A stretch of 64,000 nt of DNA, taken from contig NZ_JAGSHT010000002.1 in assembly GCF_019947135.1 (NCBI RefSeq), positions 1 through 64,000 of the forward strand, written 5' to 3'. The position numbers were made by a program, and so were the translations under genes. The notes under the pieces were generated by a model. It saw only the letters and a list, made by a program, of their open reading frames with translations, was not told the origin of the DNA and searched no databases. Positions within the stretch are counted from its first letter, which is position 1. Every line of letters starts with the position of its first letter. Shown piece after piece: positions 34,309 to 43,767 of this stretch. Source of the DNA: Occultella gossypii. GTDB taxonomy: Bacteria > Actinomycetota > Actinomycetes > Actinomycetales > Beutenbergiaceae.

Positions 34309-35382
34309 GTGCGAAAGCTGAACCAGCTCGCCGCGACGACGGCGGCCGCCGGCCTGCTCCTGGCCGCCTGCAGCCCGAGCGGTGCCGATTCCGACACCGG
34401 CAACGGCGACGGTGGCTCGGGGGAGACCCTCATCGTCTACACGAACTCCAACGCCGACGGGCGAGCCGAGTGGCTGACCGCCGAGGCCGCGACCGCGGGC
34501 TTCACCATCGAGGTGGTGGGTCAGGGTGGCGGCGACACCACCAACAAGATCCTCGCCGAGGCGAACAACCCCGTCGCCGACGTCGTGTTCGGCCTGAACC
34601 ACGTGTACTTCTCGCAATTGGTCGCCGCCGACACGATCGAGCCCTACACGCCGTCCTGGTCCGAGGAGGTCGACCCCGCGCTGGGCGACCCCACGGGTGA
34701 CGGCATGTACTGGCCGGTGGTGCAGCAGGGCATCGTCCTGGCCTACAACGCGGACGCCCTCGCTGCGGACGAGGCACCCACGGACTGGACGGACCTCTGG
34801 AACGACGAGAGGTTCCACGGTCGGTACGAGACCGTCGACGGCCTGGGTGGAGCCACCACGCAGCTGATCTTCGCCGGCATCCTCACCCGCTACCAGGACC
34901 CGGACGGCGACCTCGGCGTCTCCGACGAGGGGTGGGAGCAGATCCAGGGCTACTTCGAGCACGGCAGCCCGGCCGTCCCCGACACGGACCTGTACGCCCG
35001 GATGGCCGCCGGGGACGTCGACATGGGCCAGATGTTCACCTCCGGTATCCCCTCGCGTGAGGAGGAGTACGGCGTCACCACCGGTGTGGTGACCCCCGAG
35101 TTCGGGGTCCCCTTCGCCGTCGAACAGGTGGCCATCGTCCAGGGGACGGACCAGACCGAGGACGCGCAGGCGTTCATCGACTGGTTCGGCAGCGCCGACG
35201 TGCAGGCCGCCTGGTCCGCAGAGTTCGACTCGATGCCGGTCAATGCCGGCGCGATCGAGCAGGCCGACGCGAGCATCGTCGAGTTCCACGCGGGCCTGCA
35301 GCAGCAGGACGTGGACTTCGAGTTCGTCACCGAGAACCTCTCGTCCTGGATCGAGAAGGTGGAGCTCGAGTACGTCCAATAG
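34309..35382 (+). CDS. ABC transporter substrate-binding lipoprotein (AfuA/FbpA class)
   Basis: A 357-residue binding protein with lipoprotein signal (lipobox LAAC) and acidic linker. The start TLIVYTNSNADG and the segment VADVVFGLNHVYFSQLVAADT place it in the family of ferric iron, 2-aminoethylphosphonate and sugar-phosphate binders (FbpA, PhnS, AfuA). It is followed by an ATPase, a fused permease and two phosphodiesterase-fold proteins, so an organic phosphate or phosphodiester is a better guess than iron. The start is GTG 34309; the frame stays open upstream through the operators, which excludes the earlier starts. Confidence 0.88.
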   Translation: MRKLNQLAATTAAAGLLLAACSPSGADSDTGNGDGGSGETLIVYTNSNADGRAEWLTAEAATAGFTIEVVGQGGGDTTNKILAEANNPVADVVFGLNHVYFSQLVAADTIEPYTPSWSEEVDPALGDPTGDGMYWPVVQQGIVLAYNADALAADEAPTDWTDLWNDERFHGRYETVDGLGGATTQLIFAGILTRYQDPDGDLGVSDEGWEQIQGYFEHGSPAVPDTDLYARMAAGDVDMGQMFTSGIPSREEEYGVTTGVVTPEFGVPFAVEQVAIVQGTDQTEDAQAFIDWFGSADVQAAWSAEFDSMPVNAGAIEQADASIVEFHAGLQQQDVDFEFVTENLSSWIEKVELEYVQ

Positions 35383-35492
35383 CGCCGTGCTCGACCGGGG
35401 TGCGACACCTGCCGCGCCCCGGTCCCGCAGCACCGGCCCGCGAACCCCGCACGCACCGCCGATCGGACCGGCCGACACACGAAGGACCCGAC

Positions 35493-36566
35493 GTGATCCG
35501 CTACGAGAACATCAACGTGACCTTCGGCGATTTCGTCGCCATCCCGCAGCTCGACCTCCAGGTGGACGAGGGTGAGTTCTTCACACTGCTCGGGCCCTCG
35601 GGCTGCGGCAAGACGACGGCGTTGCGCACCCTCGCCGGGTTCGTCCAACCGGCCGCCGGCGACGTCCACATCGACGGCAGACCGGTCACCCGGCTCCCCA
35701 GCGACAAGCGCCGGGTGGGCATGGTCTTCCAGAACTACGCCCTGTTCCCGTCCATGAACGTCTGGGAGAACATCGCGTTCGGCCTCAAGGTCCGTAAGGA
35801 GAGCAAGGCCGAGGTAGACAGACTGGTCCGTGACATCGCCCGTCGCGTGGACCTCTCCGACGAGCAGCTGGAGAAGGATCTCGCGGCGCTCTCCGGTGGC
35901 CAGCAGCAGCGGGTCGCGATCGCCCGCGCCCTCGTGCTGCAGCCGAAGATCCTCCTGCTGGACGAGCCGCTGTCCAATCTCGACGCGAAGCTGCGCGGCC
36001 AGTTGCGCATCCAGCTCAAGGAATTGCAGGCCCAGTTCGGCATCACCACCCTCTACGTCACCCATGACCAGGACGAGGCGCTCACGATGAGCGACCGGAT
36101 CGCCGTCTTCAACCACGGCCGGGTGGAGCAGGTGGGTACCCCGCAGGAGATCTACGACCAGTCCGCCACCGAGTTCGTCTGCAACTTCATCGGCGACAGC
36201 TCGCGCCTGACCCCGGATTTCGTGGCCCAGGTGAACCTCGGCGCCGGCTCCGACCTCCCCCTCGAGCGCAGCTCCTACCTGCGCCAGGAGAAGGTGGGGC
36301 TGCAGCCGAACCCGGCCCTGCCCAGGTCTGCCGCGCTGGATGGCGTGGTGGTCAGCCGCCGATACCACGGTGTCCACTCCAGCTACACAGTCTCCTCGCA
36401 CGGATCCACGGTCAAGGTCATGCAGCGGGAGGACGGGACGGTGCAGCCCCGGGTGGGCGACGCCGTCACCCTGCATGTCAACCCCGCGAACGTGCTCCAG
36501 TACACGCCCGACGGCGTGGCCGCCGCTACGCCGGACGTCGCCGCCGCGGAGGTGACCTTGCGATGA
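35493..36566 (+). CDS. ABC transporter ATP-binding protein (PotA/FbpC/PhnT type)
   Basis: A 357-residue importer ATPase. Walker A is [11 protein letters not shown], the signature is [15 protein letters not shown], Walker B is [12 protein letters not shown], and the switch is [11 protein letters not shown]-terminal TOBE-like regulatory domain occupies about 240-350. GTG 35493 is chosen because translation from it begins with the usual beta strand [11 protein letters not shown]. The permease starts on its last codon (ATGA). Confidence 0.93.
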   Translation: MIRYENINVTFGDFVAIPQLDLQVDEGEFFTLLGPSGCGKTTALRTLAGFVQPAAGDVHIDGRPVTRLPSDKRRVGMVFQNYALFPSMNVWENIAFGLKVRKESKAEVDRLVRDIARRVDLSDEQLEKDLAALSGGQQQRVAIARALVLQPKILLLDEPLSNLDAKLRGQLRIQLKELQAQFGITTLYVTHDQDEALTMSDRIAVFNHGRVEQVGTPQEIYDQSATEFVCNFIGDSSRLTPDFVAQVNLGAGSDLPLERSSYLRQEKVGLQPNPALPRSAALDGVVVSRRYHGVHSSYTVSSHGSTVKVMQREDGTVQPRVGDAVTLHVNPANVLQYTPDGVAAATPDVAAAEVTLR

Positions 36567-38410
36567 ACCGTTCCGGTGTGCGGGGCATGCTGCGCTCGCC
36601 GTTCGTGATCGTGACCGGTGTGGTCCTCGCCTGGTTCGTGGTCACGTTCCTGGTGTGGCCGAACGCGAACCTGCTGATCGCGACGTTCTTCCCGGACGGG
36701 ACGCTGACGCTGCGCGCGGTGGACAAGCTCATCTCGTCCGAGCGGGCGATGCGTTCGTTGACGAACAGCTTCCTGCTGGCCGTGGTGTTGTCGGTGACCG
36801 TCAACGCGGTCGGGATCTTCATCGTCCTGGTGACGAAGTACTTCGACATCAAGGGTGCGCGGTTGCTGTGGTTCGGCTACGCGTCGACGTTCATCTACGG
36901 CGGCATCGTGCTGGCCGCCGGGTACAAGTTCATCTACGGCGAGAACGGCATCGCCACCGACGTGCTGCTCCGCTTCTTCCCGGGTCTGGACCCGGCCTGG
37001 TTCACAGGGTTCTTCGCCGTGGTGTTCGTCATGACGTTCGCGACCACCACGAACCACATGCTGTTCGTCTCGGGTGCTCTCGGGAAGGTCGACCAGCAGA
37101 CCCTGGAGGCTGCGAAGAGCATGGGCGCCTCGGACTGGACCATCCTGTGGCGGGTGGTCCTGCCGATGCTGCGACCCGTGCTGTTCGCCGTGACGATCCT
37201 GACCTTCCTCGGCGGCCTCGGCGCGCTCAGCGCCCCGCAGGTGCTCGGCGGGCGCGAGTTCCAGACCATCGCCCCGATGATCCTCACGTTCTCCACCAGC
37301 CTGACGTCGCGGGACATCGCCGCGCTGCTGGCACTGGTGCTCGGTGTCGCCACGATCGTGCTGCTCGTCGTGCTCACCCGGGTGGAGAAGGGCGGGACAT
37401 ACTTCTCGCTGTCCAAGGTCTCCTCCGAGCTCGTCAAGCAGAAGATCTCGAACCCGGTCGTGAACGTGGTGGTGCACGTGCTCGCCTACGCACTCTTCGC
37501 CGTCTACACGCTTCCCGTGGTGCTGATCGTGCTGTACTCGTTCGTGGACAGCCGGGCCATCGAGAGCGGCGAGCTCAGTTTCGGCGCCATGAGCCTGGAC
37601 AACTACGCCCGGGTCCTCGGGCAGAGCTCGGGGCTGCGCCCGTTCATCGTGAGCGTCGTGTACTCGGGGCTCGCGGCCGTGATCTCCGTGGTGGGCCTGA
37701 TCTTCGTCACCCGCATCCTGTCCAAGTACCGCAACTGGCTGACCACCGCGGTGGAGTACCTGCTGCACATCCCGTGGATCCTGCCGGCCACGATGATCGC
37801 CCTTGGCCTGATCATGAGCTACGACCACCCGAACCTGCTGGTCGGCAACATCGTGCTGACCGGCACCACCGTGATCCTGTTGATCTCGTTCGTGATCGGG
37901 AAGATCCCGTTCACGCTGCGGCTGCTCAAGGCCTCCTTCGCGTCGGTGAACGACACCCTGGAGGAGGCGGCGTCGCTGATGGGCGCGCGGATGATGTACA
38001 TCTTCCGGCGCATCCTCATGCCGGCCGTGCTGCCGACCGCGCTGGCCGTCGGCGCGCTGAACTTCAACAGCCTGCTGGACGACTACGACACGGCCGTCTT
38101 CCTCGCCCACCCGCTCTTCCAACCGCTCGGCCTCGTGATCAAGGCGAACACCGACGGCGCCGTGAGCCTGGACGCGCGGGCGAACACGTTCGTCTACACG
38201 GTGCTGCTGATGGTCATCACCGGGGTCACGATGTACCTGGTGTACGGGCGCGCGATGCGGCCCGGCAAGGGTCGACGGCGCAGGGCCGGTCGGGGCGTGC
38301 TGCCCACCTCGGGTGGGGCGAGCGTTGCGCCCGTGCCCGATGCGTCCACCCGCCCCGGTGCCGGCGTGACCGCCCGCACCGCCACGCAGCCCTCGGCGGA
38401 GGTGGCGTAG
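36563..38410 (+). CDS. Fused two-domain ABC permease
   Basis: A 615-residue membrane protein with two consecutive permease domains, as in ThiP, FbpB and PhnU-type importers. Each half has an EAA loop: LEAAKSMGASDWTILWRVVL in the first and LEEAASLMGARMMYIFRRIL in the second. About twelve transmembrane helices are expected. The C-terminal 60 residues are a polar Arg/Pro/Ala tail. It overlaps the ATPase gene (ATGA), and the next gene starts on the base after its stop. Confidence 0.93.
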   Translation: MNRSGVRGMLRSPFVIVTGVVLAWFVVTFLVWPNANLLIATFFPDGTLTLRAVDKLISSERAMRSLTNSFLLAVVLSVTVNAVGIFIVLVTKYFDIKGARLLWFGYASTFIYGGIVLAAGYKFIYGENGIATDVLLRFFPGLDPAWFTGFFAVVFVMTFATTTNHMLFVSGALGKVDQQTLEAAKSMGASDWTILWRVVLPMLRPVLFAVTILTFLGGLGALSAPQVLGGREFQTIAPMILTFSTSLTSRDIAALLALVLGVATIVLLVVLTRVEKGGTYFSLSKVSSELVKQKISNPVVNVVVHVLAYALFAVYTLPVVLIVLYSFVDSRAIESGELSFGAMSLDNYARVLGQSSGLRPFIVSVVYSGLAAVISVVGLIFVTRILSKYRNWLTTAVEYLLHIPWILPATMIALGLIMSYDHPNLLVGNIVLTGTTVILLISFVIGKIPFTLRLLKASFASVNDTLEEAASLMGARMMYIFRRILMPAVLPTALAVGALNFNSLLDDYDTAVFLAHPLFQPLGLVIKANTDGAVSLDARANTFVYTVLLMVITGVTMYLVYGRAMRPGKGRRRRAGRGVLPTSGGASVAPVPDASTRPGAGVTARTATQPSAEVA

Positions 38411-39301
38411 ATGTTCGGACAGACCCGCTTCGCCGCGATGAACGCCGCGTTCAACGCTCGGCTCGGCGAGTACGGCACACTGGTGGCCGTGCACCGAGGC
38501 ACCGGGCTGGCCAGCATCGTGGAGAACACGCGGGACGCCGTCACCGCGGCCGTGGCCTCGGGTGGGGACCTGGTCGAGATCGACGTGGTGGCCTCGGCCG
38601 ACGGTGAGTTCTTCGCGTTCCACGACGGCAACGAACGCCGGCTGCTCGGCGTGGACATGGCCATCCTGGACCTGCCCGCCGCCCAGATCGACACGCTGCG
38701 GTACGTCCACGCGGACCGGCCCGGGCGGGTCTCACGGGTGGAGCGGCTGCTCGACCTGCTCGCCCACTTCCGAGGGAGCACCCTGTTCAACGTGGACCGG
38801 TCCTGGCACTGGTGGCCCACCCTGTTGCCCGCCCTGGACGGACTCGACATGCCCGGCCAGCTGCTGCTGAAGAGCCGGGCCTGGGACGGCGAGCACGCCC
38901 GGCTCCTGCGGGAGCACCCGGTGAAGTACCCGTACATGCCGATCTGCGGCTCCGTCGAGGACGCCTTTGCCCACCTCGACGACCCCGAGCTCAACACGGT
39001 CGGCGTCGAGCTCCTCGCGACCGACGCCAGCAGCCCCTTCCTGGACGCCGCGTTCGTGGCCGACCTGCGTCGCCGGGGCGTGTTCGTCCTCGTCAACGCA
39101 GAGGTTCTCACCACCGGCGTGCCCCTGTTCGCGGGATACGACGACGAGGCCGCCGTGCTCGGCTCGCCGGAGCAGGGTTGGGGTCCGTTGTTCGAACTCG
39201 GCGTGGACGTCATCCAGACGGACTGGCCGTGGCTGCTGCGCGACTACCGGAACACGCGTGTGCCGGCCTCGCGCGAGGTGTCGGACGGGGTGGCCTCGTG
39301 A
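38411..39301 (+). CDS. Glycerophosphodiester phosphodiesterase family protein
   Basis: A 296-residue GDPD-type TIM barrel. The catalytic set is present: VAHRG-like VHRG (H28, R29), VENT, VEIDV (E56, D58) and FHDG (H71). These enzymes hydrolyse glycerophosphodiesters to sn-glycerol 3-phosphate and an alcohol. There is no signal peptide, so it acts on imported substrate. It is directly behind the permease, and the LacI gene starts on its last codon (GTGA). Confidence 0.9.
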   Translation: MFGQTRFAAMNAAFNARLGEYGTLVAVHRGTGLASIVENTRDAVTAAVASGGDLVEIDVVASADGEFFAFHDGNERRLLGVDMAILDLPAAQIDTLRYVHADRPGRVSRVERLLDLLAHFRGSTLFNVDRSWHWWPTLLPALDGLDMPGQLLLKSRAWDGEHARLLREHPVKYPYMPICGSVEDAFAHLDDPELNTVGVELLATDASSPFLDAAFVADLRRRGVFVLVNAEVLTTGVPLFAGYDDEAAVLGSPEQGWGPLFELGVDVIQTDWPWLLRDYRNTRVPASREVSDGVAS

Positions 39302-40401
39302 CCGTCGGGCCGCGCCGCAGCGCCGAGACCAGGTTGGAGGACGTCGCGGCCGAAGCCGGCGTCTCCCGGACCTCGGCGTCCCGGGTGATGCTCGGTCAGG
39401 GCAAGGTCTCGGAAGACACCCGCCGGCGGGTCCGGGCGGCGGCGGACCGCCTCGGGTACGTCACCAACGTGATGGCCAGCGAGCTCGCCTCCGGCACCAG
39501 CAGCACGATCGGGCTGCTGTTGCGCGACGCCGCGAACCCGGCCTACGGCCTGCTGTTCACGCAGCTGCAGAAGGCCGCCCATGATGCCGACCTCACCCTG
39601 GTGTCGATGACGATCAGCGCGGACGACCACGGCCGAGCCCAGGTGGCGAGCCTGCACCGGCTGATGGGGATGCGGGTCGCGGGACTGATCGTTGCGACCG
39701 GTGGTGTCACCAGCGAACAGCTGGAGCCGTTCCGCACCCGGATCCCGATCGTGCGCGCCGGACGCCCGGAGACCACCGATGTGGTCCACGCCGTGTCCTA
39801 TGACGAGGAGGATGCGGGCCGACGGCTCGCCGAGCACATCGCCTCGCTGGGACACACCGACGTGGCCGTCCAGGTCACCGGCGAGGAGGATTCCTACCCC
39901 GAGTACGTCCGCGGCACCACGATGCTCATGGTTCTGGGCGAGCATGGGGTGCGGGTGCGGCGGGTGGACGTCGGCACTCGGTCCGACGGCGTGGCGGACA
40001 CGGTCGCGCTGGTGGCGGCCGGGGCGGTGACGGCTGTGATGTGCCCGTCCGACCTGCGTCAGCTGAACGTGCTGCGCGCTCTGGCCGGAGCCGGGTTCCG
40101 GGTGCCTCAGGACGTCTCGGTCTCCGGGTGCGACGGGATCCTGCCCGGCGCCGACCTGATGGGGCTGACCACCTTCCGGATCCCGGTGGAGGAGGTGGCC
40201 AGGCGCGCCGTCGCCCACATGGCCCACCTGCTCGGTCAGGCGCCGCCCTCGGGCATCGTCAACGAACGGGTGCGTGGTCTGCTCGTGCCAGGCCGGACCG
40301 CCGGACCACCACCGGCCGGAGCCGACGGACCGAACCCCGCATCCGCCGGTGGCACTCCGCCGTCGCCCCGCGCCGAACCCGACGAAGGACCGACCCGATG
40401 A
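39298..40401 (+). CDS. LacI-family transcriptional regulator
   Basis: A 367-residue regulator. Residues 8-60 are the LacI helix-turn-helix and hinge ([20 protein letters not shown], then [17 protein letters not shown]). The rest is a periplasmic-binding-like effector domain, with a Pro/Gly-rich C-terminal tail of about 35 residues. It is encoded within the import operon by overlapping starts and stops (GTGA, ATGA) and is the prime candidate to bind the two GGGAGCGCTCCC palindromes upstream of it. The effector is unknown. Confidence 0.92.
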   Translation: MTVGPRRSAETRLEDVAAEAGVSRTSASRVMLGQGKVSEDTRRRVRAAADRLGYVTNVMASELASGTSSTIGLLLRDAANPAYGLLFTQLQKAAHDADLTLVSMTISADDHGRAQVASLHRLMGMRVAGLIVATGGVTSEQLEPFRTRIPIVRAGRPETTDVVHAVSYDEEDAGRRLAEHIASLGHTDVAVQVTGEEDSYPEYVRGTTMLMVLGEHGVRVRRVDVGTRSDGVADTVALVAAGAVTAVMCPSDLRQLNVLRALAGAGFRVPQDVSVSGCDGILPGADLMGLTTFRIPVEEVARRAVAHMAHLLGQAPPSGIVNERVRGLLVPGRTAGPPPAGADGPNPASAGGTPPSPRAEPDEGPTR

Positions 40402-41321
40402 CCCTGCGCGCCGCCGAGTACCCACGCGCCCGGCACCTGCTCGTCCACCTCAGCGACACCCACTTCGTCCCGCCCGCCGAACGGCTGCTGGCCGGTGTGG
40501 CCGATGTGCGGGCTCACCTGAGCGAGCTGCTCGCCGGTCTCGAGTCCAGCGACGTGCGACCGGCGGCGCTGCTGTTCACCGGGGACCTCGCGGACCGAGG
40601 CGAGGTGGACGCCTACCGCAGCCTGCGGGAGGTGGTCGAGCCCGTGGCCCGCCGGCTCGGGGCCGAGGTCATCTGGGCGATGGGCAACCACGACGACCGG
40701 GCCGTGATGCGCGCCGAACTGTTGGACGGGCCGCCGTCCAGCGAGCCGCATGACCGGGTGGTGCAGCTCGGCGGCCTGCGCGTGGTGGTGCTGGACTCGA
40801 CCGTGCCCGGGTGGCACCACGGCGAGCTGCGGCCGGCTCAGCTGGCGTGGCTCAGTTCGGTGCTCGCCGAGCCTGCGCCCGAGGGCACGATCCTGGCGAT
40901 GCATCACCCACCGGTGCCGTGCGCGCAGGACCTCGCCGTCACCGTGGAGCTGCGCGACCAGGGCGCCCTCGCCGAGGCGCTGCGCGGCTCCGACGTGCGC
41001 GCGATCCTGGCCGGGCACCTGCACTACTCGACGTCGGCCACGTTCGCCGGCATCCCGGTGTCCGTGGCGTCGGCCACCTGCTACACCCAGGACCTTCGCA
41101 CCCCGCGGCGCGGCACGCGGGGACGCGACGGCGCGCAGGCCTACAACCTGGTGCACGTGTACGCCGACACAGTGATGCACTCGGTGGTGCCGATCGGGGA
41201 GCACCCCACGGTGGGGCGGCACGTGGATGACGCGCAGACCGCGCACCTGCTCGCCGAGGCGGGCCTGTTCATCCCCGAGGACGTCAGCGACGCTGCGCTG
41301 CCCGGGCCGGCAGCCGGGTGA
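40398..41321 (+). CDS. Calcineurin-like metallophosphoesterase (GpdQ/CpdA class)
   Basis: A 307-residue dinuclear metallophosphoesterase. All five blocks are visible: SDTH (D20, H22), [20 protein letters not shown] and GHLHYS. This is the class III group that includes GpdQ, a glycerophosphodiesterase, and CpdA, a cAMP phosphodiesterase. Coupling to the LacI gene (ATGA) places it in the import operon as a second, unrelated phosphodiesterase. Its 3' end overlaps the convergent EamA gene by 38 bases. Confidence 0.9.
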   Translation: MTLRAAEYPRARHLLVHLSDTHFVPPAERLLAGVADVRAHLSELLAGLESSDVRPAALLFTGDLADRGEVDAYRSLREVVEPVARRLGAEVIWAMGNHDDRAVMRAELLDGPPSSEPHDRVVQLGGLRVVVLDSTVPGWHHGELRPAQLAWLSSVLAEPAPEGTILAMHHPPVPCAQDLAVTVELRDQGALAEALRGSDVRAILAGHLHYSTSATFAGIPVSVASATCYTQDLRTPRRGTRGRDGAQAYNLVHVYADTVMHSVVPIGEHPTVGRHVDDAQTAHLLAEAGLFIPEDVSDAALPGPAAG

Positions 41322-42240
41322 GCGCCACCCCCACCAGGCACAGCATCCCACCGACGAGCACCACGGCGGTGGGCACCTCGCCGAGGAACGCCCAGGACAG
41401 CAGCACCGAGAAGAGCGTGGCCACGTACCCCACCAGGGCGGCGCGTCCGGCGGGCAGGCGCCGCAGCGCGTAGGCCCAGGTGAGGAACGCGATGGCGGTC
41501 GGGAACAGGCCGAGGTAGACCGTCCCGGCCACGGCGCCGCCGGGAGTGGTGGGCAGCGCGGCCAGCAGCGCCGGCGCGAACGGGAGCAGCACGATCGTGC
41601 CCACCACCGCGCCCAGCCAGGTGGCCCGCAGCCCGTCCAGGTCACGCAGCAGCACCTTCTGGATCAGCACGGACACGGCGTACAGCAGTGCGGCCAGCAG
41701 TGCCAGGCCCAGCCCGGCCGGGTCCAGCCCGCCGGGGCCGCGCCCACCGAGGGACATCAGCGCCACCCCGGCGAACGCCACCACCGTCCCGATCAGCACC
41801 GGGCGCGGGAAGCCCTCGCCGAGGAACACGCCGGCTCCGACCGCGATCAGGATCGGCGCCGTGTTCACCAGCATCGCGGCGGTGCCGGCGTCGATGGAGC
41901 GTTCCGCCGTGTTCAGGACGAGGTTGTAGCCGCCGAACCAGAGTGCGCCGTAGAGGCCAACGAGCAGCAGCACCCGGCCCCGCGGCAGGCCACGCAGGCC
42001 CCCGGCGCGCAGGGCCAACGGCGTCAGCGCCAGCGCCGCCACGCCCACCCGGGCCAGTGCCATCGGGCCGGGCGCGAACTCGGCGCCCACGCCGCGGATC
42101 ACCACGAACGCCGAACCCCACAGCAGGGCGGTGACTCCCGCGGCGAGCAGGGCGAGCCGAGGGATCGAGGCTCGGGGCGCCGTCGGGTGGACTGGTTCCG
42201 GACCGAGGCGAGTGGTGGGCGAGGCGACCATGGGCACCAT
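41284..42240 (-). CDS. EamA/DMT-family transporter
   Basis: A 318-residue drug/metabolite transporter with about ten transmembrane helices in two EamA repeats (first repeat with [14 protein letters not shown], second with [14 protein letters not shown]). Export of an amino acid or metabolite is typical. The start is ATG 42240, or ATG 42231, which has an AGGATGG sequence upstream; a TTG at 42267 would run into the repeats of the control region. It diverges from a LysR regulator that probably controls it. Confidence 0.87.
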   Translation of the reverse strand: MVPMVASPTTRLGPEPVHPTAPRASIPRLALLAAGVTALLWGSAFVVIRGVGAEFAPGPMALARVGVAALALTPLALRAGGLRGLPRGRVLLLVGLYGALWFGGYNLVLNTAERSIDAGTAAMLVNTAPILIAVGAGVFLGEGFPRPVLIGTVVAFAGVALMSLGGRGPGGLDPAGLGLALLAALLYAVSVLIQKVLLRDLDGLRATWLGAVVGTIVLLPFAPALLAALPTTPGGAVAGTVYLGLFPTAIAFLTWAYALRRLPAGRAALVGYVATLFSVLLSWAFLGEVPTAVVLVGGMLCLVGVALTRLPARAAQRR

Positions 42241-42250
42241 CCTGCGACCG

Positions 42251-42293
42251 ACCACTCGTAAGGACAAGCACGGATTCCTGTACCACTCGTAAG
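42251..42293. promoter_or_regulatory. Direct repeats in the EamA/LysR control region
   Basis: ACCACTCGTAAG occurs twice, exactly, at 42251-42262 and 42282-42293, 31 bases apart (about three helical turns). A TAGTAT -10 box follows at 42302-42307, and the LysR start codon is at 42315. The arrangement fits two LysR dimers on one face of the DNA between the divergent genes. Confidence 0.6.
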
Positions 42294-42314
42294 CAGCGCT
42301 GTAGTATCGCGAAC

Positions 42315-43211
42315 ATGCTGGACATCCATCGCCTGCGCATCCTGCGGTCCGTCGCGGCCACCGGCTCGGTCAGTGCCGCCGCCGCCCTGCTCGGCTACAG
42401 CCCGTCCGCGATCAGCCAGCACGTGACCGCGCTGCAACGCGAGACCGGCCTGCGCCTGACCGAACGTGCCGGCCGCGGCATCAACCTGACCGCGGCCGGG
42501 CGGGCACTGGCCGCCGAGGCCGAACACGTGATGGCCTCGCTGAGCGGGATGGAGTCCCTGGTCGCGGACCTGCGCGCCGGCCGGGTGGGTGCCCTGTCCC
42601 TCGGCTACTTCAGCAGCGCCGGCACGGCCTGGATCCCCACCGTGGTGGCCACCCTGGTGCAGGAGTTCCCCGAGCTGCGAGTGGACCTGGGCCTGAACGA
42701 TGTGGGCGGCACGAACACCGCCGGCGCGGACGTGGAGATCGTGGTGGACGAGCAGTACGACGCGGTGCTCGGCGGCTACCGGGTGCACCCGCTGATGCGG
42801 GACGAGTACGTGGCGATCCTGCCGCAGGCGCACCCGGCGGTCGCGGCCGGGCAGGTACCGCTCGCCGATCTCGCCGGCGAACGCTGGGTGGACAGCGACC
42901 CCTACGCCGGGTACTGCCGGCAGGTGACGATGAGCGCGTGCGCCGAGGCCGGCTTCACCCCTCAGTTCCGGGTGCAGGCGCCCGAGTACGCCACCGCGAT
43001 CGCGTTCGTGGCGGCTGGCGTGGGCGTGGCCGTGATGCCCTCGCTCGCCGTCGGGCTGCTGCCGCCGAACGTGCGGGCCGTGCCGGTGGTGGCGCCGGCG
43101 CCGGCGCGCCGGATCGGGGTGGCGGTCAAGGACTCGGTGGCCGGGCACCCGGCCGCGCTCCGGGTGGTGGAGCTGCTCAAGGAGCAGGTGTGCACCCTCG
43201 TGCCTGCCTGA
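42315..43211 (+). CDS. LysR-family transcriptional regulator
   Basis: A 298-residue LTTR with an N-terminal winged helix (IHRLRILRSVAATGSVSAAA, then SPSAISQHVTALQRETG) and a type-2 periplasmic-binding-like effector domain (about 90-290). TAGTAT ends 7 bases before the ATG and there is no ribosome-binding site, so the mRNA is probably leaderless. The divergent EamA exporter is the likely target. Confidence 0.92.
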   Translation: MLDIHRLRILRSVAATGSVSAAAALLGYSPSAISQHVTALQRETGLRLTERAGRGINLTAAGRALAAEAEHVMASLSGMESLVADLRAGRVGALSLGYFSSAGTAWIPTVVATLVQEFPELRVDLGLNDVGGTNTAGADVEIVVDEQYDAVLGGYRVHPLMRDEYVAILPQAHPAVAAGQVPLADLAGERWVDSDPYAGYCRQVTMSACAEAGFTPQFRVQAPEYATAIAFVAAGVGVAVMPSLAVGLLPPNVRAVPVVAPAPARRIGVAVKDSVAGHPAALRVVELLKEQVCTLVPA

Positions 43212-43257
43212 TGGCCGGCGGCACCCGACGCCCGACTTGCGGTCGTGGCCGCCCAGG

Positions 43258-43746
43258 ATGAGCCTGGAGACCATGCGCCTACGCACTCTGCTCGGCACCT
43301 CCATGGCCACGGCCACCACCGCCGTCGCCGGTTCGGTGGCGACAGATCCGGACGGCGACTGGTTCCGTTCCCTGGACCTGCCCGACTTCTATCCACCGAC
43401 GGCGACCTTCCCGATCGTCTGGACCGCCCTCTACGCGGACCTCGCCGGGGCCGGCGCGGTAGCGATCGATGCCTGCACCGACCCTGCCGAGCGAGCAGCG
43501 CTGCGGCGCTCGCTCGTTGTGAACCTCGTCCTGAACGGGACCTGGAGCTGGCTGTTCTGGCGGACCCGTCGGCCGTGGCTGGCGACCGTCGAGTGCCTCG
43601 TCCTCGCCGGCCACTCGGCACTGCTTGTCCGCCGGATCCGCCGGGTGCATCGAGGCGCGGCAGGCGCGCTCGTGCCGTATCCGCTGTGGTGCGCCTTCGC
43701 GACCGTCCTGAACGCGACCATCGCGGGCCGCAACCCGCGCGACTGA
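43258..43746 (+). CDS. TspO/MBR-family protein
   Basis: A 162-residue five-helix membrane protein of the TspO/peripheral benzodiazepine receptor family. It has WFRSLDLPDFYPPTATFPIV, the conserved NLVLNGTWSWLFW and PYPLWCAFATVLNATIAGRN. Family members bind porphyrins and act in tetrapyrrole or stress responses. The start is taken as ATG 43258; ATG 43273 has a better-placed GGAG and is an alternative. It converges on a LacI gene. Confidence 0.85.
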   Translation: MSLETMRLRTLLGTSMATATTAVAGSVATDPDGDWFRSLDLPDFYPPTATFPIVWTALYADLAGAGAVAIDACTDPAERAALRRSLVVNLVLNGTWSWLFWRTRRPWLATVECLVLAGHSALLVRRIRRVHRGAAGALVPYPLWCAFATVLNATIAGRNPRD

Positions 43747-43767
43747 GCGGTCCGGCGCCGTCTGGCG

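Noticed and set aside
36383-38710. A minus-strand open frame of about 775 codons
   Set aside because: It lies opposite the fused permease and GDPD genes, and its His/Asp/Arg-rich translation has no domain pattern; it is a codon-bias shadow.
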